A stretch of 64,000 nucleotides of DNA from contig JAVIAB010000160.1 in the NCBI GenBank assembly GCA_032433765.1, forward strand, positions 34,058,202 to 34,122,201, given 5' to 3'. The notes under the pieces are model-generated. The model was given only the letters and a program-made list of their open reading frames with translations. It was not told where the DNA came from and did not search any database. Shown here one piece after another: positions 21,706-33,305 of this stretch (positions are counted from its first letter, which is position 1; the number at the start of each line of letters is the position of its first letter). The position numbers and the translations under genes are program-made. This stretch comes from Megaustenia siamemsis (Eukaryota > Mollusca > Gastropoda > Stylommatophora > Ariophantidae).

Positions 21706-21752
21706 TGATTTCTGTTGTTGTTAGGATTATCATCACTGCACACCGGATGAAT

Positions 21753-22007
21753 GGGACCCGCTATAGCTCAGTGGTTAGTGAACTGGACTACAAAGGACAA
21801 GAGGTAGGGTTCAATCCCAACCGACGGCTTCCGGTTCATCTAGCCTTTAATGGGTACCGGATTTTTTTTTCTGGGAAAGTAAAGCGGCACAGGCGTAATA
21901 CCAACCACATTACCCCAAATGTGTCGAAGGTCTGTACAATTTATGGTCACTAAGACCATATTCCCTATACGCCACTTGGCGTGACGGGGGTACTTTACTT
22001 TTTTTTA
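21753..22007 (+). mobile_element. S1 SINE, copy 6
   Basis: The head is GGGACCCGCTATAGCTCAGT, the B box GGTTCAATCCC, and the tail GCGTGACGGGGGTACTTTAC followed by a T run. It is flanked by ACACCGGATGAA (21740-21751) and ACACCGGACGAA (22008-22019), a 12-bp duplication with one mismatch. Confidence 0.93.
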
Positions 22008-22111
22008 ACACCGGACGAAGCCATAAGTGCTCTGATATCATTCTCGGGAATCGGGAGAAAATCCGAGAAGAATCCTGGCGAAGTGCACGAACTCCGTAGC
22101 ACGGCCTTGAA

Positions 22112-22427
22112 CTCACGATGTGGCAAGGCTTTGTGCAGACAATTATTGCACTGGCAGCTGCCTCGTTTGTGGGCAGCACTTTTCGATTTTAACTGTCAAG
22201 TGCTCTTTAACGTGCACACGTGCACACGGGACCTCCTGTTTATTTACGTTATCCGAAAGAGCTAGACATCGGGTCTCACTACACAAGAGAGCAGGGATGG
22301 GTAAGGTCATAATGAAACCAAGGATGAACTTTTCATATTCTTTTGGAAAATAAATATCACCACCGATCCTGGTGGGCTTTGAACCTGGTTTATTCCCCTC
22401 CTGAGACCGACTTCGTACCTGTAGACT
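22112..22427 (-). mobile_element. S3 SINE, minus-strand copy
   Basis: On the minus strand the head reads GTCTACAGGTACGAAGTCGG, then CAGGTTCAAAGCCCACC (B box). The body contains CTCTTTCGGATAACGTAAAT, GTGCACACGTGCACG and AACAGTTAAAATCGAAAAGT-like sequence. It matches 12107-12352 and abuts the S2 element starting at 22428. Confidence 0.85.
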
Positions 22428-23475
22428 TGAGACAAATAATAATAAATGAATCTGATTATAGAGGGAAACTTCCGAGACGATAATCAGCGAATTTTTCAGA
22501 GGAAAAGGTATGTTTACAGAACTCGGAGGAAGAGGTATGTTTACAGCACTCGGAGGAAGAGGTATGTTTACAGCACTCGGAGGAAGAGGTATGTTTACAA
22601 CATTCAGCGGAAGAGGTATGTTTACAGAATTCAGAGGAATGGTATGTTTACAACTCTCAGAGGAAGAGGTATGTTTACAACTCTCAGAGGAAGAGGTATG
22701 TTTACAGCATTCAGAGGAAGAGGTATGTTTACAGAATTCAGAGGAATGGTATGTTTACAACTCTCAGAGGAAGAGGTATGTTTACAACTCTCAGAGGAAG
22801 AGGTATGTTTACAGCATTCAGAGGAAGAAGTATGTTTACAGAATTCAGAGGAAGAGGTATGTTTACAGCTCTCAGAGGAAGAGGTATGTTTACAACTCTC
22901 AGAGGAAGAGGTATGTTTACAGAATTCAGAGCAAGAGGTATGTTTACAGAATTCATAGGAAGAGGTATGTTTACAACTCTCAGAGGAAGAGGTATGTTTA
23001 CAGAATTCAGAGCAAGAGATATGTTTACAGCACTCAGAGGAAGAGGTATGTTTACAGAATTCGGAGGAAGAGGTATGTTTACAGAATTCAGTGGAAGAGG
23101 TATGTTTACAGAATTCAGAGGAAGAGGTATGTTTACAACTCTCAGAGGAAGAGGTATGTTTACAGAATTCAGAGCAAGAGGTATGTTTACAGAATTCAGA
23201 GGAAGAGGTATGTTTACAACTCTCAGAGCAAGAGGTATGTTTACAGAATTCAGAGGAAGAGGTATGTTTACAGCACTCAGAGGAAGAGGTATGTTTACAG
23301 CACTCAGAGGAAGAGGTATGTTTACAGCATTCAGAGGAAGAGATATGTTTACAGCACTCAGAGGAAGAGGTATGTTTACAGCATTCAGAGGAAGAGATAT
23401 GTTTACAACACTCTGTTGTTGATTGTCATTTTTTCCGAGTGCTGTAAACATACCTCTTCCTCATAATTGATTACC
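22428..23475. mobile_element. S2-derived foldback with a 27-bp array in its left arm
   Basis: The left end (GAGACAAATAATAATAAATG and AGAGGGAAACTTCCGAG) is S2 in minus orientation, as at 2549 and 61073. The right end (TTGTTGATTGTCATTTTTTC, CGAGTGCTGTAAACATACCTCTTCC) is S2 in plus orientation. This is the same head-to-head arrangement as 61073-61424 but without the tRNA-like centre. The left arm has been amplified into the 27-bp array. Long open frames (318 aa and others) come from the repeat and code for nothing recognisable. Confidence 0.85.
22498..23420 (+). repeat. 27-bp minisatellite derived from S2
   Basis: About 34 units of AGGAAGAGGTATGTTTACAG plus CACTCAG and variants. The unit equals the S2 segment at 61136-61162. 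Two early units are 26 bp (GAGGAATGGTATG), which shifts the otherwise continuous frame. Confidence 0.96.
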
Positions 23476-23869
23476 TGTAACTTACCCAGTCCCCAAAAAC
23501 ACATTGCTGAAACACAAATTCAACTATACATACAAACCTTCCAGCACAAACGGTTTGGCTCTTCGTTGGAAGTTTGTTTTTAAACATTTGAACTTTCACT
23601 AAAAATGTTATTGTACCGCCACAGCTAAATATATATCACGTTTAGTGTTATTTCTTTTTGTGCATTTCATTAGTTGTACTTGATATTAAATTTAGCTGTA
23701 TCTTTTGTGCGTGTAGAAGCGTAATAATCCAGCCCCAATTACCATTTTATTGCGGATGTTTTTATCAGGTGTAATAAAAACATGTACGGCTTAGAAATGT
23801 CAGCCGGTTTGGGCTTATCTTATTTTTATAGAGCAGTGGTTTTCAAGTGTTTGGTTACAGTAGTCTTGG
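23476..23869. other. No gene recognised
   Basis: AT-rich single-copy-looking sequence. I see no motif. Confidence 0.4.
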
Positions 23870-25590
23870 TTTCTTAAACTTATCCTCGTTTACTCCCTAG
23901 TTTTCATAAACTCATCCTAATTTTCTCCGTTGGTTTCATAAACACAATCTCACTTACTCCCTTAGTTTCATGAACTCATCCTCACTTACTCCCTTGGTTT
24001 TAATAAACTTATCCTAATTTTCTCCACTGGTTTCATAAACACATTCTCACTTACTGCCTTGGTTTCATAAACTCATTCTCACTTACTCCCTTGTTTCCTT
24101 AAACTCATCTTTATTTTCTTCTTTCGTTTCATAAACTCATCCTCACTTACTCCCTTGTTTTCATAAACTCATCCTCACTTACTCCCTTGTTTTCATAAAC
24201 TCATCCTCACTTACTGCCTTGTTTTCATAAACTCATTCTCACTTACTCCCTTGGTTTAATAAACCCATCCTAATTTTTTTCTCTTGATTCCATAAACTCA
24301 TCCACACTTTCTCCCTTGGTTCCATAAAATCGTCACCACGTCCTCCCTTGGTTCCATAAACTTATCCTTACTACCTCCCTTGGTTTCATAATGTCAACCT
24401 CATTACCCCTTTTTGTTCTATAAATTTATCCCAACGTCCTGTGATTCCATAGTCTGAACCTCGCTTACCTCCCTTGGTTCGATACAACTCATTCTCACTG
24501 ATTCTCTTGATTCCATAAACCTATCCTCATTTCCTCACTCCCTTTATCCTCACTCACTCACTCCCTTGGTTCCATAAACTGAACCTCGCTTTCCTCCCTT
24601 GGTTCCATAAACTGAACCTCGCTTTCCTCCCTTGGTTCCATAAACTCATCCTCACTTCCTCCCTTGGTTCCATAAACTCATCCACACTTTCGTCCTTGGT
24701 TCCATAAACTCGTCATCACGTCCTCTTTTGGTTCTATAAACTTATACTCACGTCCTCCTTTGGTTTCATGATCTCAACCTCATTACCCCTGTTTGTTCCA
24801 TAAACTCATCCTCACGTCCTCCTTTGGTGTCATTATCTCAACCTCATTACCCCTGTTTGTTCCATAAACTCATCCTCGCGTCCTCCTTTGGTTTCATGAT
24901 CTCACCCTCATTACCCCTGTTTGTTCCATAAACTCATCCTCACGTCCTCCTTTGGTTTCATTATCTCAACCTCATTACCCCTGTTTGTTCCATAAACTCA
25001 TACTAACGTCCTCCTTTGGTTTCATTATCTCAACCTCATTACCACTGTTTGTTCCATAAACTCATCCTCACGTCCTCCTTTGGTTTCATTATCTCAACCT
25101 CATTACCCCTGTTTGTTCCATAAACTCATACTCACGTCATCCTTTGGTGTCATTATCTCAACCTCATTACCCCTGTTTGTTCCATAAACTCATCCTCGCG
25201 TCCTCCTTTAGTGTCATTATCTCAACCTCATTACCCCTGTTTGTTCCATAAACTCATCCTCACGTCCTCCTTTGGTTTCATTATCTCAACCTCATTACCC
25301 CTGTTTGTTCCATAAACTCATCCTCACGTCCTCCTTTGGTTTCATTATCTCAACCTCATTACCCCTGTTTGTTCCATAAACTCATCCTCACGTCATCCTT
25401 TGGTGTCATTATCTCAACCTCATTACCCCTGTTTGTTCCATAAACTCATCCTCGCGTCCTCCTTTAGTGTCATTATCTCAACCTCATTACCCCTGTTTGT
25501 TTCATAACTCATCCTCACGTCCTCCTTTGGTGTCATTATCTCAACCTCATTACCCCTGTTTGTTCCATAAACTCATCCTCAATGCCCCCT
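23870..25590 (+). repeat. 32-bp minisatellite evolving into 64-bp dimers
   Basis: Positions 23870-24700 are diverged 32-bp monomers (CATAAACTCATCCTCACTTA plus CTCCCTTGGTTT). From about 24750 the array alternates two diverged 32-bp monomers, TTCCATAAACTCATCCTCAC(GTCCTCCTTTGG) and TTTCATTATCTCAACCTCAT(TACCCCTGTTTG). These form about 13 near-identical 64-bp higher-order units. Confidence 0.95.
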
Positions 25591-26027
25591 TCAGTTCCAC
25601 AGACTCAGCCTAACTGTCACCCTTGTTTTCCAACACCCACTCTCCCCGAACGATTAATTTTAGAAATGCACATTCATCGTCCTATTTCTCCAGCATAATC
25701 ATCAACGCCTATATCCGGTTTCAAAATCGTGTCCTGGCCGAAAACCTAACTCATGTCCAATCTATTTCTCACTTTATTTAAAACAAAAAGAAATATCTTC
25801 TCACATATTTATTGGTTCTATAATTTTACCTATTCTGTTATTCACTCAGATTATTAGAGCGCTTCTTACAGCAGCAAGCTGAGGTAGGAAGCAATAACAG
25901 CAGGCGCCAGCTCGCTTACCGAGGTTGAGAGGCTTGCTTTGAACAGGGACGTGTGGGGAGACACAATGCGGGTTCTGTGCAAAGTTTGACACTAAATAAC
26001 AAAGATAATTGAACACGGAGTATGTAG
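25591..26027. other. No gene recognised
   Basis: I see no repeat copy and no conserved frame. Confidence 0.4.
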
Positions 26028-26235
26028 TTTATGTCCTATGTACAGTCTTCGGCTCGCAAGTACAGCAGGCAGGCGGACGGACGGGCAGGCAGGCAGGCTG
26101 ACTGGCAGGCTGTTTGGCTGACTGGCGGATAAGATTGGATAAGATAAAATTGTATTAATTGGACGATAGATATAGGTATTGAATTGACAGGCAGGTAGAC
26201 AGACAGATGAATGAATGAATTGATGGATGAATGGG
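26028..26235 (+). repeat. CTTCGGCTCG seed followed by degenerate tetranucleotide repeats
   Basis: CTATGTACAGTCTTCGGCTC at 26036-26055 is followed by (GGCA)n and GGAC runs, then GATA/GAAT-like repeats to 26235. It parallels the arrangement at 14706-15190. Confidence 0.7.
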
Positions 26236-26814
26236 CAGACGGACTTACTCTTGCTGTGGCTGAGAGGTTAGTGCGCTCGTAACTAACCAAACTTCTCTGT
26301 GGCTGTCCCTTCTCTGTTGCTCATGTATGAGCACATTGTTATATACACATGCAATGCTATTCACATCTCTCTTCTACTAGTCCACACTGCATCACTTCGT
26401 CTGTCCCCTATATCTATTACTCCACTATATGACACCTCTATCTTTCCTCTTCTCTAGTCTGTTTCTTGCGTCTTTTAAATGCACGCGGACCTGTTTTTGG
26501 CAACTTCTGTTACTGCGTGCTGTGTGCACATTTTTGCATATTTTCACATGTGTGCACGCACATTCATCCCGTGTGCACTTCCGTTCTTTCAGAAGACAGA
26601 TTCTTCTTAGACCTTACAGAGAACTTTTTATTAACATTTTATTCTCCTTTACCTTTCAGTTCTCTTTCTAGTTCGATTTTAAATTTATTTTTAATTTTAA
26701 TTACATATTTAGTGATTTGGTTGTATGTTTGTTCCTGTTGAAGGCCTTTGCACCGAAACCTCGTTCTGATTTGTGGTGTCCATTTATTGCGCGAAGCTTT
26801 AACCAAAGTAAAAA
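26236..26814. other. No gene recognised
   Basis: GTGGCTGAGAGGTTAGTGCG at 26257-26276 resembles a tRNA A-box region but no B box follows at the right spacing. The rest is T-rich without a conserved frame. Confidence 0.4.
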
Positions 26815-27818
26815 AGTAAAGTACCCCCGTCACGCCAAGTGGCGTATAGGGAATATGGTGTTAGTGACCCGTCACGCCAAGTGGCGTATAGGGAATATGG
26901 TGTTAGTGACCCGTCACGTCAAGTGGCGTATAGGGAATATGGTGTTAGTGACCCGTCACGTCAAGTGGCGTATAGGGAATATGGTGTTAGTGACCCGTCA
27001 CGCCAAGTGGCGTATACGGAATATGGTGTTAGTGACCCGTCACGCCAAGTGGCGTATAGGGAATATGGTGTTAGTGACCCGTCACGCCAAGTGGCGTATA
27101 GGGAATATGGTGTTAGTGACCCGTCACGTCAAGTGGCGTATAGGGAATATGGTGTTAGTGACCCGTCACGCCAAGTGGCGTATAGGGAATATGGTGTTAG
27201 TGACCCGTCACGCCAAGTGGCGTATAGGGAATATGGTGTTAGTGACCCGTCACGCCATGTGGCGTATAGAGAATATGGTGTTAGTGACCCGTCACGTCAA
27301 GTGGCGTATAGGGAATATGGTGTTAGTGACCCGTCACGCCAAGTGGCGTATAGGGAATATGGTGTTAGTGACCCGTCACGCCAAGTGGCGTATAGGGAAT
27401 ATGGTGTTAGTGACCCGTCACGCCATGTGGCGTATAGAGAATATGGTGTTAGTGACCCGTCACGTCAAGTGGCGTATAGGGAATATGGTGTTAGTGACCC
27501 GTCACGTCAAGTGGCGTATAGGGAATATGGTGTTAGTGACCCGTCACGTCAAGTGGCGTATAGGGAATATGGTGTTAGTGACCCGTCACGTCAAGTGGCG
27601 TATAGGGAATATGGTGTTAGTGACCATACATTTTACAGACCTTCAGCACAGGATTTTTGGGGTCATGTGGTCGGTATTACGCCCGTGCCGCTTTACTTTC
27701 CCAGAAAAAAATCCGGTACCCATTTGAGGTTGGGTGAACCCGGAAGCCGTCGGTTGGGATCGAACCCTACGTCGTGTCCTTTGTAGTCCTGTTCTCTAAC
27801 CACTGAGCTACCGCGGCA
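26815..27818 (-). mobile_element. S1 SINE with its tail expanded into 19 tandem units
   Basis: Positions 27625-27818 are a normal S1 head and body on the minus strand (B box GGTTCGATCCC; head end GCCGCGGTAGCTCAGTG). The tail segment GTCACGCCAAGTGGCGTATA plus GGGAATATGGTGTTAGTGACCC, present once in every other S1, is repeated 19 times at 26828-27625. The terminal AAAGTAAAGTACCCCC precedes the array, so the expansion lies inside one SINE. Confidence 0.95.
26828..27625 (+). repeat. 42-bp minisatellite born in an S1 SINE
   Basis: There are 19 units of 42 bp. Unit variants (CCAAG, TCAAG, CCATG with AGAGAA) recur in the order A-A-M-V over units 9-12 and again 13-16, so a 168-bp higher-order block was also duplicated. 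Because 42 is a multiple of 3, two repetitive frames of over 300 codons stay open. I do not consider them genes. Confidence 0.96.
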
Positions 27819-28195
27819 CCAAGCTTTAACAATACCATTTGATAAATATATATATATTTTTTTCATTTCTCCTTAGTATCTATTTAAACTGTTGACGTAC
27901 TTATCAATCTAAACCGAAATAAAAATCAATCACGAAGAGAATATAAACATGAAGTAAGGGCAAACAATTTGGCCCTATTAACAATTATTGTCTTAATTAT
28001 ATTTAAGCAAAAATAAATTATCTATAAATTGTAATGGCATAAGATTTAATGTGTAATTAAAAAAAATATTAAACGAATCTTATAATTATCACATAAATTT
28101 AACATAAACAAATTAGGTCTGTGCAGTGTATATATATATTCTAATTATATTCAGTTTAATTCGTGCGACTTAAAAAGTTTCAAATACACTATCAT
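27819..28195. other. No gene recognised
   Basis: Strongly AT-rich. I see nothing. Confidence 0.4.
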
Positions 28196-28565
28196 CATCA
28201 TGTGCCATGCCGGTTGGCGTAGGCGATCATGTCCTTCCACAATCTTCTATATACAGTGCATCGTATCAGTTCTGTTGTTGACTGTTTTCCATGCCATGAC
28301 ACCAAGCTTTCCAGTATTTTCTCTATTTGTCGTCCGCGATTTCTCCTTTTATTTTGCCAGTTGTAACCAAGTATTCCAACTTTCCTCTTCTCATGATGTG
28401 CCCGAAAAATGTTGATTGATTCTTTTTTATGTTTTTTAGGAGCTCCGTTTTTGTGTTGGCCTCTTTGAGAATTTCCTAATTGATCTTTTACCTGTTCAGG
28501 GAACTTTCAACATTCTTCTGAGAAATCTCATCGCTGTGGCCTCTAATTGTCTTTTCATTTTAAAG
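28196..28565 (-). pseudogene. LINE C, 3' fragment
   Basis: This minus-strand tail of the LINE C polyprotein has, reading down from 28565, blocks matching FLRRMLKVP, EAN(T)KTELLK, FFGHIMRRGKLEYLVTTG-like sequence and the RLWKDMIAYANRHG-like end (GGCGTAGGCGATCATGTCCT at 28215-28234). A (GAT)n 3' tail lies at 28192-28202. Frameshifts are present. It matches 46538-47269 and 63693-64000. Confidence 0.82.
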
Positions 28566-29654
28566 TTTAACATACATCACCTAAAAGATAGAGAGCTTTT
28601 GAGTTGGGTGCTGAGAGATTTGTTTGTTTTTTAATTGAGGAAAAGAGAGAGAACGGGAGCATCATTGGGAGGTGTCACGATTCATTTGAAGGTCTGAATA
28701 TTCCATAGCAATACAAATATTGTTGCTCCCGTATTACCTGGCACAATGTTTTAGCGGTATGATTTTGTTTTGAGAAAGTACAAGTATAAAGAGAGAAAGC
28801 GTGAGAAGACATAGGAAGGGGAACTGTGAACAGAGAAAAAAAATGAAAGAAAATGGCCTACGGTAGAGAAACACACACAGAAAGAGGGAAAATGGGCGAG
28901 AGAGATGATTTAAATAGGTTCTACAGTAATTGTCAGGTACAAATCACCAGGTCGGAGGCGAAGGCGCGCCTCACAGCACCAGAGCTGGAAGTTGTTAGCG
29001 ACCCACAGCTGATGGCTTGCGCCAGGATCGGTGAACCAGAACCATCCAGACCCTGCTCCACCTCTCCGTGGTGCCTCTAGTAACAGAATAACCTGTCTAA
29101 TCTGGCCAAACGAGTAGGCATCGAAGAAGGAAGACAACCAGGGACTCAAAAATGTCATGTCAAAAAAGTCGGATGTGTTGGGCCGAAAGGTGCAAATATC
29201 ACAGTTTTACTGCAAACCACAACACAACGCAGACACGCCCACTTAACGTCCTTTTAAGGGCGGATGATCTAGAGGTGTACTCCTTTAGTCCTCGGGCGAA
29301 CGCAAGCAATCAAGCAGCTAATGACCACTTCAAAGTCTAGCCTGCAATGATGAGTCTTCAACAGCGTCCATATCAACCATACTGGAGTATGCTGGGAGAC
29401 TACTCTATTATTTCATCTTAAAGAGATCTACCAAACAGAGGACGGTGAAGGGAGATATGTTGAGGGGCTTCAATCACAATCTATGGACCTACTAACTTGC
29501 ATAAACATTTTATTTTTCCTTTCTTACTGCGTCCGCCCGACGACTACTCTTCACTTTCGTCGACGTTAAATGGTCTTAGATACTTTGTGTTGTTTGTTGT
29601 TTACCGGAAGCTGTTGCATCTGTGCCTTGCGCTCCAACACGTGATATTTGGACA
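28566..29654. other. No gene recognised
   Basis: An open frame at 28853-29080 (75 codons, RSEAKARLTAPELEVV) has protein-like composition, but I recognise no family and no second copy. Confidence 0.35.
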
Positions 29655-30255
29655 GGAAACAGCCTGAGAGACAAGATCAGAAATGAAGAGCTGAGAAAAA
29701 AGCTAGGAATGACCCCCGCCATAGAATATATAAGGGGGAGCCGCGATAGCTCAGTGGTTAGTGAACTGGACTACAAAGGACAAGAGGTAGGGTTCGATCC
29801 CAACCGACGGCTTCCGGGTTCACCCAGCCTTTAATGGGTACCTGATTTTTTTCAGGGAAAGTGAAGCGGCACGGGCGTAATACCGACCACATTACCCCAA
29901 AAATCATGTGCCGAAGGTCTGTAAAATGTATGGTCACTAACACCATATTCCCTATACGCCACTAGGCGTGACGGGGGTACTTTACTACTTTTTAAAAATA
30001 GAATATATAAAGAAACAACAGATAAAATTGTTTGTCCATGTGACAAGGCAGAGTGATCAAAACACAACACAACTAGCCCCCAATAAACGTTATGAGAACA
30101 CCAGACCCAAGGGACGACCTCGAAAAAGATGGATTGACGGAATATTAGAGGCACTGCAAAACATAACAGCAACAGAGGCAAACAGAAAAGCAAAAGACTG
30201 CAAATCATATCTCCCATCGAATCTGAAAGACAAATGAGGAAGGAAAGAAGAAGAA
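29655..30255 (+). pseudogene. LINE E 3' fragment, interrupted by an S1 SINE
   Basis: GNSLRDKIRNEELRKKLGMT at about 29654-29713 continues, after the SINE, as EYIKKQQIKLFVHVTRQ and GRPRKRWIDGILEALQNITA, ending at a stop at 30235-30237 and a GAAGAAGAA tail. It is about 88% identical by eye to 27-365. Confidence 0.9.
29735..29997 (+). mobile_element. S1 SINE in LINE E, 13-bp target duplication
   Basis: This full-length S1 (head GGAGCCGCGATAGCTCAGTG, B box GGTTCGATCCC) is flanked by perfect ATAGAATATATAA at 29721-29733 and 29998-30010. The undisturbed LINE E at 100-112 has the word once. A short A-rich 3' tail precedes the right repeat. Confidence 0.96.
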
Positions 30256-30644
30256 TTGGTGTTTTTCGATATTGGATTGCATTAACTATTTCAACTCCCG
30301 GATATAGACAATCTTCCTAAGCCAGATCCGGTACTAGAAACGCATTCTTACAACGCTAACAATTATTCCTGCTCGTCGGGTCTGTGCCCAGTGTCAACTA
30401 CTGCTGTATTTTTCATTTAAAAGTTGGTGACAACACCGCTATCGTGTGAGAACCATTGGTTAATGCTTGAAGTGTTTGTTTCCCGCAGCGAGAGGGACAC
30501 AAATTGCAGAGTGGCACAGGGTGATATTACAAGAATCTGTGATTCTCTACAAGCTCGTTATGCTCTCACAGACCTGAGATAAGCTCACTCCAGTTCCTTA
30601 TTTCCTTATTTTTTGTCTCTTCATCTTCTTTCGCTCAAAAATGA

Positions 30645-31050
30645 ACGATTTGCCGAAGTTTACAGCAGGATTTTGCAGCTGTGGTTGTGGAAATGATTTC
30701 ATGAAAGGAAGCATGATTGAGTTTATGTTGGAGTAGTGTCCCCCTGAAAGCAATCCTGACGTATTTCTCATTGGTTATTTGGTTATGGAAGGCCCCGGTA
30801 TCACTGCAAACGAATTAAAATCCATAATTGCTCAACCGCCCAGCGTAATCATCCGAATCTCATCTCCCAAACAAAGAAAGGTTATTGTAGTCCCCATTGT
30901 AGCAGCCTCAGCACACACCAAAAGACATAAGGCGAAATCGCGCAGAAAGTGAACACAGCCAACTGTTCCCTGTCATTCGATATCATCATTCATAGTAAAC
31001 AATTGGAATATCGAAACATGATCAAAACGGATGAGACACACAGCTCACGG
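30645..31050 (+). repeat. Two-copy unknown coding-like repeat R5, copy 1
   Basis: Positions 30787-31050 are clearly homologous to 45193-45485. Shared blocks are GGCCCCGGTATCACTGCA, GAATTAAAATCCATAA, CAAACAAAGAAAGG, AAAAGACA(T/C)AAGGCGA and AGCTCACGGTGTGCAC. A frame reading GPGITANELKSIIAQPP and KRHKAKSRRK-stop is protein-like. The upstream ATG at 30645 opens MNDLPKFTAGFCSCGCG, with a stop before the conserved part. I do not recognise the protein. Confidence 0.55.
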
Positions 31051-31209
31051 TGTGCACCATTTCTCGTTATCTTGTCAGCGATGGACAAATAAGATCATCA
31101 ATAACAACCTACAGATATGACAACATGTCAACAAGTGTTTAATAAATAAAGTGTTCTTATTTTTGTTCATACTCGTCTCATCCTTCTCATTCTCTTCTTT
31201 TCATCCTAT

Positions 31210-31515
31210 TTATTCCTTTGCGTGACGTCTATTCTTTTCATCGCCAGTCCTTACAAGGACGTCGAATTTTGGTTTACAGAAAATTGTGACATCTACATAT
31301 TTCGGACCAACACATCCGACTATATATAGTACATCATTTTGTGGGTACCGGGTTACCTTCCCTACCTGACTAGCCAGAATTATTCGTCTGCCCTGTAACC
31401 AAAGCCAGCAAGGGATACTGGTGGTAAATTCGTAATCAGCGCTTTGTCGCTCATCCTGTTGCGTGCAGTCAGCTTTGAGTCGCAGACATGTGCTGGCAGC
31501 CGTCTTTGTCCCCAT
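31210..31515 (-). CDS. Hypothetical 101-codon frame
   Basis: The minus strand has an ATG at 31513-31515 (MGTKTAASTCLRLKADCTQQ) and a stop at 31210. Its composition is protein-like and it contains QVGKVTRYPQNDVLYIVGCV. It has no recognised motif, no second copy and no splice context I can defend. It may be a chance frame or the remnant of a transposon protein. Confidence 0.2.
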   Translation of the reverse strand: MGTKTAASTCLRLKADCTQQDERQSADYEFTTSIPCWLWLQGRRIILASQVGKVTRYPQNDVLYIVGCVGPKYVDVTIFCKPKFDVLVRTGDEKNRRHAKE

Positions 31516-31624
31516 TTAATATTACTGTAAATTCGCATTTACAATGAAAAAAAAAAGATTAGAAATCAGTCATTTCTCATTTAGAGATTTCTCACGGCGC
31601 ACAAGAAATGTATGTAACACCTCA

Positions 31625-32708
31625 AAAACACCATATCCAATTAATTCTATATCGGTTGTGGTGTTGCTCCATTGACTAACGCCATATCCAATTAATTTTC
31701 TATCGGTTGTGGTGTTGCTCCACTGACTGACGCCATATCCAATTAATTCTCTATTGGTTGTGGTATTGCTCCACTGACTGACGCCATAGACAATTAATTC
31801 TCTATCGGTCGTGGTGTTGCTCCACTGACTGACGCCATATCCAATTAATTCTCTATCGGTTGTGGTGTTGCTCCACTGACTGCCGCCATATCCAATAAAT
31901 TCTCAATCGGTTGTGGTGTTGCTCCACTGACTGACCCCATATCCAATTAATTCTCTATCGCTTCTGGTGTTGCTCCACTGACTGACGCCATATCCAATTA
32001 ATTCTCTATCGCTTCTGGTGTTGCTCCACTGACTGACGCCATATCCAATTAATTCTCTATCGGTTGTGGTGTTGCTCCACTGACTGACGCCATATCCAAT
32101 TAATTCTCTATTGATTGTGGTATTGCTCCACTGACTGACCCCATATCCAATTAATTTTCTATCGGTTGTGGTATTGCTCCACTGACTGACGCCATATCCA
32201 ATTAATTCTCTATCGCTTCTGGTGTTGCTCCACTGACTGACGCCATATCCAATTAATTCTCTATCGGTTGTGGTGTTGCTCCACTGACTGACGCCATATC
32301 CAATTAATTCTCTATCGGTTGTGATGTTGCTACACTGACTGACGCCATATCCAATTAATTCTCTATCGGTTGTGGTGTTGCTCCACTGACTGACGCCATA
32401 TCCAATTAATTCTCTATCGCTTCTGGTGTTGCTCCACTGACTGACGCCATATCCAATTAATTCTCTATCGGTTGTGGTGTTGCTCCACTGACTGACGCCA
32501 TATCCAATTAATTCTCTATCGGTTGTGATGTTGCTACACTGACTGACGCCATATCCAATTAATTCTCTATCGGTTGTGGTGTTGCTCCACTGACTGACGC
32601 CATATCCAATTAATTCTCTATCGGTTGTGGTGTTGCTCCACTGACTGACGCCATATCCAATTAATTCTCTATCGGTCGTGGTGTTGCTCCACTGACTGAC
32701 GCCATATG
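31625..32708 (+). repeat. 51-bp minisatellite
   Basis: About 21 units of CCATATCCAATTAATTCTCT, ATCGGTTGTGGTGTTGCTCC and ACTGACTGACG. Variants include CGCTTCTGG and TTGATTGTGG. It ends sharply at 32708. Confidence 0.97.
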
Positions 32709-32754
32709 GAGACGGGAATGCAATTGGTCCTTTAAACTCACATTTCTAGACACT

Positions 32755-33048
32755 TCGAACTGGTAGGGGACACGACCCTCACAATGAAATTGATTATGAG
32801 CTCAGAACTGGTAGGGGACACAACCCTCACAATGAAATTGATTATGAGCTCAGAACTGGTAGGGGACACGACCCTCACAATGAAATTGATTATGAGCTCA
32901 GAACTGGTAGGGGACACGACCCTCACAATGAATTTGATTATGAGCTCAGAACTGGTAGGGGACACGACCCTCACAATGAAATTGATTATGAGCTCAGAAC
33001 TGGTAGGGGACACGACCCTCACAATGAAATTGATTATGAGCTCAGAAA
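32755..33048 (+). repeat. 48-bp minisatellite
   Basis: Six units of AACTGGTAGGGGACACGACC, CTCACAATGAAATTGATTAT and GAGCTCAG, almost identical. Being 16 codons long, it leaves frames open on both strands. Confidence 0.97.
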
Positions 33049-33305
33049 CTTGATGCAAATCATGAACTTCTTTTTAAAAAAAATGATCAAGTCCGCCGTC
33101 ATCTGGTTCATTATTAGTGAAATTGCAAATTCCTCATTAACACTATAAAAGAATAAAAAAGAGAAAAAAAGAAAAGAGCTCCATCACGCCCCCTGGTTGT
33201 TTATAAACAGGAAAAATAAAAAAATAAAAAAAATAGTATGTAAGAAGCTTTACGTGATAAGTGGACGACACAGACTATTAGTCTGTATTATATAGGAAGG
33301 ATATG
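33049..33305. other. Spacer between two minisatellites
   Basis: A-rich; I see no gene. Confidence 0.4.

Noticed and set aside
22446..23466. Repetitive frames of up to 318 codons on both strands
   Set aside because: They are translations of the 27-bp S2-derived array. Several frames and both strands are open, and no start or domain is shared with known proteins.
26717..27786. Two overlapping open frames of over 300 codons with 14-residue repeats
   Set aside because: They are the 42-bp S1-derived array read in two frames. A multiple-of-3 unit without stops keeps frames open, and both end in ordinary SINE sequence.
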